Shown here: positions 8,078 to 16,972 of the stretch, piece by piece | How positions within the stretch are numbered: the first letter of the stretch is position 1 | Layout of the letters: every line of letters begins with the position of its first letter | Assembly (NCBI GenBank): GCA_000621765.1 | Contig: JHXJ01000030.1 | Location: 1 to 38,084, forward strand | Length of the DNA: 38,084 nucleotides | Source: Ruminococcaceae bacterium AB4001 | GTDB lineage: Bacteria; Bacillota; Clostridia; Saccharofermentanales; Saccharofermentanaceae | Direction: 5' to 3' | Notes under the pieces: model-generated | The model's input: the letters and a program-made list of their open reading frames with translations, nothing else | Told to the model about the DNA's origin: nothing | Database searches by the model: none | Program-made: the position numbers and the translations under genes

Positions 8078-9259
8078 ATGTCTAACGAGATGCAACTCAA
8101 GTACGGATGCAATCCTAACCAGAAGCCTTCCAGGATCTTCATGAAAGACGGATCTGAGCTTCCCATCGAAGTTTTGAACGGCAAGCCGGGTTATATCAAC
8201 CTTCTTGACGCTTTCAACGGCTGGCAGCTTGTTAAGGAATTAAAGGAAGCAACAGGACTTCCCGCAGCAACATCCTTTAAGCATGTTTCACCTGCAGGCG
8301 CTGCAGTAGGCAAGCCCCTCTCTGAGACAGAAGCAAAGATCTATTTCGTAGACGATCTTGGCGAGCTTTCTCCCATCGCTTGCGCTTATGCAAGAGCAAG
8401 AGGCGCAGACAGAATGTCTTCTTACGGCGACTTCACAGCACTTTCAGATACATGCGACGCTATCACAGCTACAATGCTCGCAAGAGAAGTATCCGACGGC
8501 ATCATCGCTCCCGATTACACACCTGAAGCTCTTGAGATCCTTAAGACAAAGAGAAAGGGTACATATAACGTAATCAAGATCGATCCTTCCTATAAGCCCG
8601 CTCCGATCGAGACAAAGGACGTCTTCGGCGTTACTTTCGAGCAGGGAAGAAACGAGTTCGAGATCAACCACGCTCTTCTGGACAACATCGTTACCGATAA
8701 TAAGGACATCCCTGAAGATAAGAAGATCGACCTTCTTATCTCTCTCATCACACTGAAGTACACACAGTCCAACTCCGTCTGCTATGTTAAGGACGGTCAG
8801 GCAATCGGTATCGGCGCAGGCCAGCAGTCAAGAATCCACTGCACAAGACTTGCAGGTAACAAGGCTGATAACTGGTGGCTCAGACAAAGCCCTCAGGTTT
8901 TGGGTCTTCAGTTCGTTGACGACATCCGCCGTCCCGACAGAGACAACGCTATCGACGTTTACATCTCTGACGAGTACGAGGACGTTCTCGCTGAAGGTAC
9001 ATGGCAGAACATCTTCAAGGTTAAGCCTGAAGTATTTACAAGAGAAGAGAAGAAGGCATGGCTTGCCAAGAATGACAACGTTGCACTTGGTTCCGACGCA
9101 TTCTTCCCCTTCGGTGATAACATCGAGCGTGCTCACAAGAGCGGCGTTAAGTACATCGCAGAACCCGGCGGATCCATCCGTGACGATCATGTCATCATGA
9201 CATGCAACAAGTACGGCATCGCAATGGCATTTACGGGAATGAGATTGTTCCACCATTAA
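8078..9259 (+). CDS. purH: AICAR formyltransferase, single-domain (short PurH)
   Basis: The protein contains only the AICAR transformylase half of PurH and makes FAICAR from AICAR with 10-formyl-tetrahydrofolate. The catalytic Lys68-His69 pair is in SFKHVSPAG, and the downstream QSNSVCYVKDGQAIGIGAGQ segment and the GSDAFFPF and EPGGSIRDD motifs are all present. The methylglyoxal-synthase-like IMP cyclohydrolase domain of bifunctional PurH is missing; the preceding gene supplies that activity. It has 393 residues, as in other stand-alone forms. A strong terminator follows, so this is the last gene of the purine unit. Confidence 0.95.
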   Translation: MSNEMQLKYGCNPNQKPSRIFMKDGSELPIEVLNGKPGYINLLDAFNGWQLVKELKEATGLPAATSFKHVSPAGAAVGKPLSETEAKIYFVDDLGELSPIACAYARARGADRMSSYGDFTALSDTCDAITATMLAREVSDGIIAPDYTPEALEILKTKRKGTYNVIKIDPSYKPAPIETKDVFGVTFEQGRNEFEINHALLDNIVTDNKDIPEDKKIDLLISLITLKYTQSNSVCYVKDGQAIGIGAGQQSRIHCTRLAGNKADNWWLRQSPQVLGLQFVDDIRRPDRDNAIDVYISDEYEDVLAEGTWQNIFKVKPEVFTREEKKAWLAKNDNVALGSDAFFPFGDNIERAHKSGVKYIAEPGGSIRDDHVIMTCNKYGIAMAFTGMRLFHH

Positions 9260-9272
9260 TACTGTCTGAAAC

Positions 9273-9314
9273 GGGGCTGTCTCAAAAGCTTATTGCTTAA
9301 GAGACAGCCCCTTT
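9273..9314 (+). terminator. Rho-independent terminator of the purine cluster
   Basis: Perfect 11-bp stem GGGGCTGTCTC (9273-9283) with its complement at 9301-9311, a 17-base loop with an inner AAGC/GCTT pair, and a TTT start of a short T-rich tail. It lies 13 bp after the purH stop. Confidence 0.85.
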
Positions 9315-9350
9315 ATCATTTTCGAATACAAGTTTGTCAGGAGGAGAGTT

Positions 9351-9908
9351 ATGGCAGAAGAGATCAAGAATAATGAAGTTGCAACCGTTAATGAGAACGT
9401 GGCAGCAGCACCGGCACCGGCTCCCGCACCCGCAGCGCCTGCACCTGCAGCAGAGCCTGTTCAGGAGAATAAGATAAAGAACGGCAAATATGCTGATTAT
9501 ACTGATCACGATCTTCAGAGTGAGCTTTTGAGATATCAGAAGAAGACAGCGAAAAGAACAACTGCGGTTGCAGTCGCGCTGGGAGTAATAGCTCTCATTT
9601 TCGCAGTCTCTGCTGCTCTCATCGTTCCTGAGGTCATCAATACCTTGACTGCCGTTCAGAATTCTCTGGAGGAAGTTTCCACGCTTGCAGGCAAGGCAGA
9701 AGATACTCTCGAGAACCTTAATACTTCGCTTGTCGGAATGAACAAGATGATAGACAACGTTGACACCGTGCTCACGGATAATACAGATGCAATGTCTGAG
9801 GCTGTTAACAAGATAAGCAATATCGATATAGATGCCCTGAACGAATCTATCCAGGACCTTAATTCCGCTGTAGATTCTATGGGTAAGCTTTTTAACAGGG
9901 GATTCTGA
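9351..9908 (+). CDS. Membrane-anchored coiled-coil protein, unknown
   Basis: I do not recognise a family. Residues 18-40 are an Ala/Pro-rich low-complexity linker, 41-68 a charged segment and about 70-92 a single transmembrane helix; the rest (93-185) is predicted coiled coil with regular Leu/Ile/Val/Met heptads and many Asn/Asp. No Lys/Arg-rich tail or catalytic motif is visible. The layout suggests a cytoplasmic N-terminus and an extracellular helical rod. A very strong Shine-Dalgarno (AGGAGGAG) precedes ATG 9351. It lies 59 bp before a two-component system and could be an accessory sensor, but this is only positional. Confidence 0.75.
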   Translation: MAEEIKNNEVATVNENVAAAPAPAPAPAAPAPAAEPVQENKIKNGKYADYTDHDLQSELLRYQKKTAKRTTAVAVALGVIALIFAVSAALIVPEVINTLTAVQNSLEEVSTLAGKAEDTLENLNTSLVGMNKMIDNVDTVLTDNTDAMSEAVNKISNIDIDALNESIQDLNSAVDSMGKLFNRGF

Positions 9909-9967
9909 TTAAGTAAGACCGGATCACTGGAAAAGTTTAAAACCGTTGAAGAGGGCATAAACCGTTA

Positions 9968-10675
9968 ATGCATTACAGTGTACTGATAATCGATGACGAG
10001 AAAGAACTCTCAGAATATACCGCCAAGTATTTTAATATGAGCGGTGTATCTGCGCAGTATGCTCTGGACGCCTCATCGGCTTTGGAATTCATGAAGGATA
10101 ATACTTGTTCACTTATCCTTCTGGATATCAATCTCGGAGATGAATCCGGCTTTGAATTATGCCAGAAGATAAGGCAGACAACAGATATCCCGATCTTTTT
10201 CATAAGCGCTAGATCTGCCGAAGACGACATGCTCCTTGCCTTAAGCATCGGAGGCGACGACTATATCTGCAAGCCTTATTCTCTGAGTGTCCTGCTTGCC
10301 AAGGTAAAGGCTGAGCTTAAACGCTATGAATCATCCCATAAGCCTGATGAACATTCTGAAGATTCTCATATAGCAAAGCTCGGAGATGCCGTGATCGATC
10401 TTAAGAAAGCGACTATAACGAAAAACGGGGCGGAGAAGCCGCTCAAAGCAATGGAATATAAGATCCTTGTTTATCTTCTTCGCAACAGCGACCGCGTTAT
10501 CCCGAAAGAAGAGATCTTCGAGAAGATATGGGATACAAGTTTTGTCGGTGACGTTACCCTTAACGTCCATATCAGGCACTTAAGAGAAAAGATCGAAGAT
10601 GATGCCGGTGCGCCGCGTTATATAAAGACGATATGGGGCGTCGGTTTTATGCTCGATACCAAGGGCACGGTTTAA
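9968..10675 (+). CDS. OmpR-family response regulator
   Basis: DNA-binding transcription factor phosphorylated by the adjacent kinase. The receiver domain (1-115) shows the acidic pair DD at 9-10, the phosphoacceptor D53 in LLDINLG and the conserved Lys in ICKPYS. The winged-helix domain (about 135-230) ends with the typical HIRHLREKIE and IKTIWGVGFML recognition helix and wing. It has 235 residues, the standard length. The stop codon is directly followed by the kinase ATG, so the two are translationally coupled. Probable target: the ABC transporter genes 1.4 kb downstream. Confidence 0.95.
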   Translation: MHYSVLIIDDEKELSEYTAKYFNMSGVSAQYALDASSALEFMKDNTCSLILLDINLGDESGFELCQKIRQTTDIPIFFISARSAEDDMLLALSIGGDDYICKPYSLSVLLAKVKAELKRYESSHKPDEHSEDSHIAKLGDAVIDLKKATITKNGAEKPLKAMEYKILVYLLRNSDRVIPKEEIFEKIWDTSFVGDVTLNVHIRHLREKIEDDAGAPRYIKTIWGVGFMLDTKGTV

Positions 10676-11959
10676 ATGAAGTTAAGATATCTTCTGATAT
10701 ATGTCTTTGTCTTGCTCGCAGTCGGAATTGCCGGGTGCTGCGTTATCCTGAACGGCAGCTTTTCAAAAGACATTCCGGTTCATACAACTGCGATAAACAG
10801 ATTTCTGGTCCGTCTTGAAAATGAATGGGACGGGATAAGTACAGATAAAGACCTTCTGACTGAGAGTAGCGAGGTCTTCGATTACTGTATCATCGATAAC
10901 GACGGCAATGTTCTTGTATATACGCGTGAGGACATCGCGAAAAACATATCCTCCGCAACTTCAGGTTACGACATAATCAGAGATATAGAATCTGACGGTA
11001 AAGTTGTAGGAAAACTTATCGTTCACAATCCGAAGGCAGAGATCGAAAAGCAGACAAACTCAAAGATTGCTGTGTTTGTAATGGCCCTTGTGCTTGTGAC
11101 CGCTGTTGTATTTATCAGCTACTATTTCTACTTAAAACGCAGCATTGTAGATCCTTTCAAAAAGCTGAACAGCTTTGCCGTAAGGATCGCGGGAGGAAAC
11201 CTCGACACCCCTCTGGAGATGGATAAGGGAAACGCTTTCGGTGCTTTTACCGAGAGTTTTGACATAATGAGAGAAGAGCTTAAGGCATCGCGCGAGCGCG
11301 AAGAGAAAGCCGTAAAGAGCCGTAAGGAATTGGTTGCCCAGCTCTCGCATGATATCAAGACGCCTGTCGCATCCATTAAAGCAATGACGGACGTCATGAG
11401 CCTTACCGCAAAAGACGATGAAGAGAGGAAGACTATAACAGCGATCAGCAACAAAGCCGATCAGATAGATGAGCTCATATCAAATCTTTTCCATGCTACT
11501 TTGGAAGAATTGGAGCAACTGGAAGTAAAGCCTGAGGATATCAACTCGACTGACATCCCGCAGATGATAAGGGATGCCGACTACCTTAATAAAGTGAATG
11601 AATTGGAGATCAGTGAGGTTGTCGTTTCCGCTGACAGACTGAGACTTAACCAGGTAATAAGCAATATTATCTTTAATTCGTATAAGTATGCCGGAACGGA
11701 AATAAGCGTTAACGGAAAGATCTCACCTGACGGCAGGTACCTTCTTATAGAGATAGCTGATAAAGGCCCCGGCGTTCCTGAAGAAGAACTCGAACTGATC
11801 ACCCAGAAGTTCAAGCGCGGCAGCAATGCAGGCAGCAAAGACGGTTCCGGACTTGGTCTTTATATCTCCGATTATCTCATGAAGAAGATGGAAGGCAGCC
11901 TTACTCCGAAAAATACCGGAGACGGATTTGCCGTCGTTATCGGTATTAAAGTCTCGTAA
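10676..11959 (+). CDS. Sensor histidine kinase with extracytoplasmic sensor
   Basis: Autophosphorylates and signals to the response regulator encoded immediately upstream. TM1 is at about residues 5-25, an extracytoplasmic domain of about 100 residues follows, TM2 is at 130-152, and then a HAMP segment. The phosphoacceptor is H225 in SHDIKTP. The N box reads NQVISNIIFNSYKYA, the G1 box DKGPGVPEEE and the G2 box GSGLGLYIS. The sizeable sensor domain distinguishes it from the intramembrane-sensing BceS type, although the genetic context (kinase next to an FtsX-type ABC exporter) is similar. The ligand is unknown; it could be a peptide antibiotic or an envelope signal. Confidence 0.94.
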   Translation: MKLRYLLIYVFVLLAVGIAGCCVILNGSFSKDIPVHTTAINRFLVRLENEWDGISTDKDLLTESSEVFDYCIIDNDGNVLVYTREDIAKNISSATSGYDIIRDIESDGKVVGKLIVHNPKAEIEKQTNSKIAVFVMALVLVTAVVFISYYFYLKRSIVDPFKKLNSFAVRIAGGNLDTPLEMDKGNAFGAFTESFDIMREELKASREREEKAVKSRKELVAQLSHDIKTPVASIKAMTDVMSLTAKDDEERKTITAISNKADQIDELISNLFHATLEELEQLEVKPEDINSTDIPQMIRDADYLNKVNELEISEVVVSADRLRLNQVISNIIFNSYKYAGTEISVNGKISPDGRYLLIEIADKGPGVPEEELELITQKFKRGSNAGSKDGSGLGLYISDYLMKKMEGSLTPKNTGDGFAVVIGIKVS

Positions 11960-11967
11960 CATAAGGA

Positions 11968-11995
11968 TTTAATTCCCGTTTTAAAAAGAATTAAA
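11968..11995. promoter_or_regulatory. Inverted repeat upstream of the ABC permease
   Basis: TTTAATTC (11968-11975) and its complement GAATTAAA (11988-11995) flank a 12-base spacer in the 89-bp gap between kinase and permease. A GTTTTAA element occurs at about 11979 and again at about 12009, 30 bp apart. It could be the binding site of the adjacent response regulator. A possible -10 (TATACT) lies downstream near 12024, without a clear -35. Confidence 0.4.
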
Positions 11996-12048
11996 AAACA
12001 GACAAAGGTTTTAATCTGCCCAAAGAATATACTCTGCTCATAAGGAGC

Positions 12049-14439
12049 ATGTATTCTCAGGAAAGGCAGATCAAAAGACTGATGTTAAAACTTGTTAAGG
12101 CACATTTCCATAAAGACAGGGCGGTGCTCTCGGCTTTTCTCTTGATACTTGTAGTGGCAGCGATGCTGCTCCAGCTGGGATTTATGGTTGCCCGCTTTGA
12201 TTCAATGTATGAAGAGAAATGTGATAAGAGAAATATTATCGACTCAATGTTCTTTTTCGCAGGTGACAAAGATGCGGTCAGGGACACCATTGACGGAATG
12301 GATTATATTGAGGATTACTACTTCGTTGATATCGTAAGACCGGATGTTGTAGGTGTATCGGTCAACGACATCAAGAAAAAGGATATAGAAGGATTATTCT
12401 TTATCGACGAAGAAGATGCGCCCCGGTATCAGGATTTATATTATGTCGAAATGGATGACACTGTAACGGGTCCCAGGATCAGCGTTAACGTATATACGGC
12501 ATATTCTGAAGGAATTAGGGTAGGCGATAAGGTCAGGTTCACTCATCCCGATCTCGGAACATATGAGTTTACAGTTGCCGGCATTTATGAGGATCTTTTC
12601 TGCGGCCAGCGGTATTCATATTTTTCAAGCGTTATCGACCATGAAAGCTATGCGGAAATAAGCGATAAGGCCGCACCGTTTACGACGGACATTACTAAGT
12701 TTTACTCGCTCAGTTTCCTTTGCGCATATATCAGAGACGGTGAAGATCTCGACGAGGTAACTACACAGATCCAGGATGAGATCATGAAGGCAGGCATGTA
12801 CTGCAGCGGTTATAGCCGTGACCTTGCCAAAGCAGGATATGTTGGCATTACGAATATAATGGCGGCTTTTATGGAATCTTTTTCTGCCGTGATAATGGTC
12901 ATTGGATTCATCATGATAATCTTCACGGTCAATACCAATATCAACCGCGATATCAGCAATATCGGCGCTCTCCGCGCAGTGGGATTTACCATCTCACAGG
13001 TAAGGATGTCACTCATGATCGAGTATTCTCTTGTAGCGGCTATAGGCAGCGCGATTGGAATCTTTCTGGCGTATCTGGGATTTCCCTTAATGGAAATATA
13101 CGCTACAAGACAGTTGTCAGGTCTGGTCTGGGAGGGCGGATTCCATCCCGGAATATCTGTTCCGATATTTGCAGGCACAATTCTTGTCATGATGATCGTC
13201 ACTTTCTTATCCACACATCTTATCAGGAATATCCATCCTGCAACCGTGTTAAGATTCGGTCTTGAGTCACACAGCTTTAAGAAGAATCATCTGCCTCTTG
13301 ATAAGACAGGCGGCAACCTTAACGTTCTTCTCGCTTTGAAGAATACTTTGCAGAGCAGGGGACAGAACATCATCGTTGTGGGAGTCATTCTTGCGGTGTC
13401 GTTCATGACCGCTTTTTCCGCGATCCTTTTCTACAATACGAGGATCGACATAACGAATTTCCAGACGCTCCTTCAGGGAGATGCTCCTGATGCGTATGTT
13501 AACATCACTTATGATTCGTCTGAGACGATGTACGGGATAATAGATACACTTCAGGAAATGGACGGAGTGAGTCAGGCATACGGACTTTCCAACGTTGACG
13601 GTTATGCAGGAGAATATAAGTGTTATATGCTCTATGCGACTAAGCCTGAATACCTGCACTGCGGAGTGTACGAAGGACAGAATGCGGTCGAAGCTAACGA
13701 AGTCGTCGTAGGTAGTGTCCTTGCTGAGAGACTTGGCGTTGGAATAGGCGATGAGGTCACGCTCAAATACATGGATAACGAAGCGAGATTTCTTGTCACC
13801 GGACTTCAGCAGGCAGTATACAGCTTCGGAGAGAGAGTCTATATATCGGACGAGGGATTCAGAAGGCTTAGCGGGGAACCTGTATATACATATGTCAGAG
13901 TAAGACTTGAAGATCCCGGCGAGTCCCAGGTGGAAGCTTTTTTGAAAGATGCGGAAACAGTACTGGGTGATAAGTGCACGAGCACTGAAAATTACTATCA
14001 CACGCAAAGAAGCAATGAGAACATCCCGGTATATGCTGTCTCGCTTGTAGTACTTGTACTGATAGTCCTGAATATCTTCACGGTCGTGATAGTCATAAGA
14101 CTTCTTCTAAAGACCGTATTCATAAAGCGCGAAAAAGAATTCGGCATCAAGAAAGCAGTCGGATTTACGAGCAGCCAGTTAAGGCTCCAGCTTTCACTGT
14201 CGCTTCTGCCGGTAAGTCTTATCGGAACTGTATCAGGATCACTGGCTGCGTGCCTTACGACCAACAGGCTTTTCGACCTGATATTCAGCAGCTACGGAAT
14301 AAAGAACTCTGATCTGCTGATCAATCCCGTAGTAATACCGGTAACACTTTTGATAGTAATCCTCATGGTGTTTGTCATTACATTTATCCTGTCCGGAAGG
14401 ATGAAAAAAGTATCTGCATATAAGCTTATCTCGGAATAA
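12049..14439 (+). CDS. ABC transporter permease, double FtsX/MacB type
   Basis: 796-residue membrane component with two FtsX-like halves. Helices are visible at about 27-47, 277-300, 322-345 and 365-390, then again at about 437-455, 660-685, 715-740 and 755-780. Each half has a large extracytoplasmic domain (about 50-270 and 460-655). The segments NIGALRAVGFT and EFGIKKAVGFTSSQ are the coupling helices of the two halves, a hallmark of the family. These exporters or mechanotransmission pumps act in drug or lantibiotic resistance, lipoprotein transport or signalling. ATG 12049 has AAGGAG only one base upstream, so ATG 12082 may be the real start. The ATPase partner follows directly. Confidence 0.92.
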   Translation: MYSQERQIKRLMLKLVKAHFHKDRAVLSAFLLILVVAAMLLQLGFMVARFDSMYEEKCDKRNIIDSMFFFAGDKDAVRDTIDGMDYIEDYYFVDIVRPDVVGVSVNDIKKKDIEGLFFIDEEDAPRYQDLYYVEMDDTVTGPRISVNVYTAYSEGIRVGDKVRFTHPDLGTYEFTVAGIYEDLFCGQRYSYFSSVIDHESYAEISDKAAPFTTDITKFYSLSFLCAYIRDGEDLDEVTTQIQDEIMKAGMYCSGYSRDLAKAGYVGITNIMAAFMESFSAVIMVIGFIMIIFTVNTNINRDISNIGALRAVGFTISQVRMSLMIEYSLVAAIGSAIGIFLAYLGFPLMEIYATRQLSGLVWEGGFHPGISVPIFAGTILVMMIVTFLSTHLIRNIHPATVLRFGLESHSFKKNHLPLDKTGGNLNVLLALKNTLQSRGQNIIVVGVILAVSFMTAFSAILFYNTRIDITNFQTLLQGDAPDAYVNITYDSSETMYGIIDTLQEMDGVSQAYGLSNVDGYAGEYKCYMLYATKPEYLHCGVYEGQNAVEANEVVVGSVLAERLGVGIGDEVTLKYMDNEARFLVTGLQQAVYSFGERVYISDEGFRRLSGEPVYTYVRVRLEDPGESQVEAFLKDAETVLGDKCTSTENYYHTQRSNENIPVYAVSLVVLVLIVLNIFTVVIVIRLLLKTVFIKREKEFGIKKAVGFTSSQLRLQLSLSLLPVSLIGTVSGSLAACLTTNRLFDLIFSSYGIKNSDLLINPVVIPVTLLIVILMVFVITFILSGRMKKVSAYKLISE

Positions 14440-14457
14440 AGAATGGAGAATAAAGAA

Positions 14458-15219
14458 ATGAACAAAGAAGTAATCATAAAGACAGAGAAATTGTCCAAGA
14501 GCTTCTCCGTCGGAGGAAAACAGCAGCATGTAATAAAGAACCTCGACATGGAGATATATAAGGGAGACTTCACCGTTATCATGGGATCTTCCGGGGCCGG
14601 CAAGTCTACGCTCCTTTATGCCTTATCAGGCATGGATAAGCCGACACTCGGAAGCATCTCATACAGCGGCAAAGAGATTACATCGATGAATGATGACCAG
14701 CTCGCGGTATTCCGCCGCAAACACTGCGGTTTTGTTTTCCAGCAGGTTCACCTCGTAGACAGCATGAGCATCATGGATAATGCCATATCGACAGGAATGC
14801 TCACTGGGCAGAAGCAGAAGACGCTTAAGGATAAGGCCTGTAAGATGTTTGAGCGTGTAGGTCTCGAAAAAGATCTCTGGAACAAGTTCCCGGCGCAGCT
14901 TTCAGGCGGTGAGGCCCAGCGTGCTGCTATGGTAAGGGCTGTCATCAATGATCCTGACGTTGTATTTGCCGATGAGCCGACCGGAGCCCTCAATTCGGCA
15001 GGCGTAAAGGCTGTGCTCGATGTCTTAACTGACATAAACAGAACAGGCCAGTCTGTCGTCATGGTAACTCACGATATCACATCGGCCAGAAGAGCCAACA
15101 GGATCATCTATCTCAGAGACGGCGGTATCATGGGCGAATGTAATCTCGGTGAATATGTGTCAGGCGATAAGGAAAGGCACAGGAAGGTAAAGTCATTCCT
15201 GGAAGAAATGGGCTGGTAA
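14458..15219 (+). CDS. ABC transporter ATP-binding protein (MacB/LolD type)
   Basis: ATPase driving the upstream FtsX-type permease. Walker A is GSSGAGKSTLL, the Q-loop is in FVFQQVHLVD, the signature motif is LSGGEAQRAAMVRA, Walker B is VVFADEPTGALN and the H-loop is MVTHDI, all intact. I prefer ATG 14458, which has GGAG nine bases upstream; ATG 14443 in the same frame would add five residues. The C-terminal 35 residues beyond the ATPase core are a short charged extension. Tightly follows the permease, so the pair forms one exporter. Confidence 0.94.
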   Translation: MNKEVIIKTEKLSKSFSVGGKQQHVIKNLDMEIYKGDFTVIMGSSGAGKSTLLYALSGMDKPTLGSISYSGKEITSMNDDQLAVFRRKHCGFVFQQVHLVDSMSIMDNAISTGMLTGQKQKTLKDKACKMFERVGLEKDLWNKFPAQLSGGEAQRAAMVRAVINDPDVVFADEPTGALNSAGVKAVLDVLTDINRTGQSVVMVTHDITSARRANRIIYLRDGGIMGECNLGEYVSGDKERHRKVKSFLEEMGW

Positions 15220-15298
15220 AGAAAGACCCATAGCAGGCGGTGCGTTTCTTTTCGATTGTAAATTGTGTTATCCTACACGTTATAGAACTTATGACTGT

Positions 15299-16972
15299 AT
15301 GGGGAATGACTTAAAACGTATGACACTTTATCTGATCGGAAGGATCAAAGCATTAAAGTTCAAGGATTATCTTTCAAATCTTGCCGGCAACTGGTTTATT
15401 CCTTTATCAGCCGTGTTTTTCCTGCTTACCAATACGGGAATGCCGAACGAGAACTTTCTCCCGTTTGAATTCTATGTATCGATAATCCCTTCTGTCATAC
15501 TGATATTGGTGCTTTCTGCCGTATGTCCTTCTTTTGTTTCGTTCATGTCCGGTTCGAAGCTTAAGAGCCGTGTCTTAGCGATGCTTAGCTCTGTCGGTAT
15601 ATGTTACGGCGTATTTGATGTTTTAAAAGACATTCCATATGCCTGGGGCGGGGATACCCTGATCCAGAGGCTCGCATTTCTTATTCTGGGAATGCCTTTT
15701 GCCTTTGCAGTCTGTCTTCTTTTCTGGACAAAGATCGAAGAGATGGCAGCTGGTTTTCTTGAGGAACTCTCTGCAAAGAATTATGAATGGGTCGTTTATT
15801 TTGTCCTGTTCCTGATCCTGTGCGGGTTTGCGGCATTCTGCTTTTTGTCCAGCCAGGCTTTCTATGGAACAGCACATGATCTGGATATTATCTATTCGAG
15901 TGATTCGCCGGAGCTGGTCAAGTTAAATGCTTACGTATCACTTGATCATGTAGAGAATGATGTCCGACAGCCCCTCTTTGCGGTTGTTTCGGCTCCTTTG
16001 ATGGGAATACCATGTCTTATCGGAAGCGTGATTCCTTTGATCCCCGTATCGCTTATCATCAACTTTGCACAGATCTTTCTGCTTCTGTCCTCAGCCTTGA
16101 TACTTGCTGTTGAATTAAAGCTCAGTCCTGTCCAAAGGCTCTGCTTCGTTCTTACGGCATCATCGACATTTACATTCCTGTTGTTCTCGATAATGATGGA
16201 ACAGTATATTGTCGCATTCTTCTATCTGGTTCTTACGATCCGTTATATGAGCCGTGACAGGGCTAAAGCTGAGATGTTATCTTATGCTTCCAGCGGAACG
16301 CTGCTTGTAAGCGGTATCCTGGTACCGTTTATCCTGAAACCTGAGAAGAAGGGCGCTGACCTTATTTTCGAATGGATCAAGCGTCTTCTGATATTCGGAC
16401 TGGATTTCCTTCTGATCCTGATACTGGCTGGCAGATTTAACATCTTACTGAATACCATCGATAACCTTGCCGTATTGTCGTTGTTTACCGGAAAGACGAT
16501 CGGATATGCCGAAAGGTTCCTGCAGTATCTGAACTTTGTCGGAGGATGCTTTATTGCGCCTGCATCGGAAGCGGTCATGGTCAAGGACGTTTATCCGGGC
16601 TGGCATTTATCAGAAGTAACTTCGGTTAACTATGCCGGTGTTGCAATCCTGGTACTGGCCGTAATTGCATTTATCATCACAAGAAAATCGAAAATGTCCA
16701 GACTTGCACTTGGATGGATATGTCTATCCGTGCTTGTCCTGGTAGTAGTAGGGTGGGGCATATATGAGAACGGTCTTATCCTTTATGCGCTTTATTTCGG
16801 CTGGCCGTTCTATGTGCTCATCTTTAATCTTCTGAAATTCATTGAAGACAAGCTGAAGACGAAGCTGGTAATTCCTGTGGCATCAGCTGTTTTGGGAATC
16901 TTATTCCTGATATTCAACATTCCGGCGGTCGCCGACCTTGTATCGTTCGCGATCAGCAATTATCCCGTCTGA
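15299..16972 (+). CDS. Polytopic membrane protein, possible GT-C glycosyltransferase
   Basis: I cannot name a family with confidence. About 13-14 hydrophobic segments cover the whole protein. The first long extracytoplasmic loop contains DLDIIYSSDS followed by a basic/proline turn (NDVRQPLF), which is the arrangement of an acidic catalytic loop and HPL-like turn in GT-C enzymes that use polyprenyl-phosphate sugars. The frame is open from TTG 15263; ATG 15299 and ATG 15320 are alternatives and none has a good Shine-Dalgarno. It abuts convergently, with no gap, a UbiA-family gene that would make a polyprenyl-phosphate pentose precursor, which fits a GT-C role. This remains an inference. Confidence 0.7.
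   Translation: MGNDLKRMTLYLIGRIKALKFKDYLSNLAGNWFIPLSAVFFLLTNTGMPNENFLPFEFYVSIIPSVILILVLSAVCPSFVSFMSGSKLKSRVLAMLSSVGICYGVFDVLKDIPYAWGGDTLIQRLAFLILGMPFAFAVCLLFWTKIEEMAAGFLEELSAKNYEWVVYFVLFLILCGFAAFCFLSSQAFYGTAHDLDIIYSSDSPELVKLNAYVSLDHVENDVRQPLFAVVSAPLMGIPCLIGSVIPLIPVSLIINFAQIFLLLSSALILAVELKLSPVQRLCFVLTASSTFTFLLFSIMMEQYIVAFFYLVLTIRYMSRDRAKAEMLSYASSGTLLVSGILVPFILKPEKKGADLIFEWIKRLLIFGLDFLLILILAGRFNILLNTIDNLAVLSLFTGKTIGYAERFLQYLNFVGGCFIAPASEAVMVKDVYPGWHLSEVTSVNYAGVAILVLAVIAFIITRKSKMSRLALGWICLSVLVLVVVGWGIYENGLILYALYFGWPFYVLIFNLLKFIEDKLKTKLVIPVASAVLGILFLIFNIPAVADLVSFAISNYPV

Noticed and set aside
13267..14007. 246-residue open frame on the minus strand
   Set aside because: It lies wholly inside the ABC permease gene on the opposite strand, has no ribosome-binding site and no recognisable domain.
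15220..15262. Terminator after the ABC ATPase gene
   Set aside because: Only a weak A/T pairing (AAAGAAA with TTTCTTT) is visible and no stable stem.
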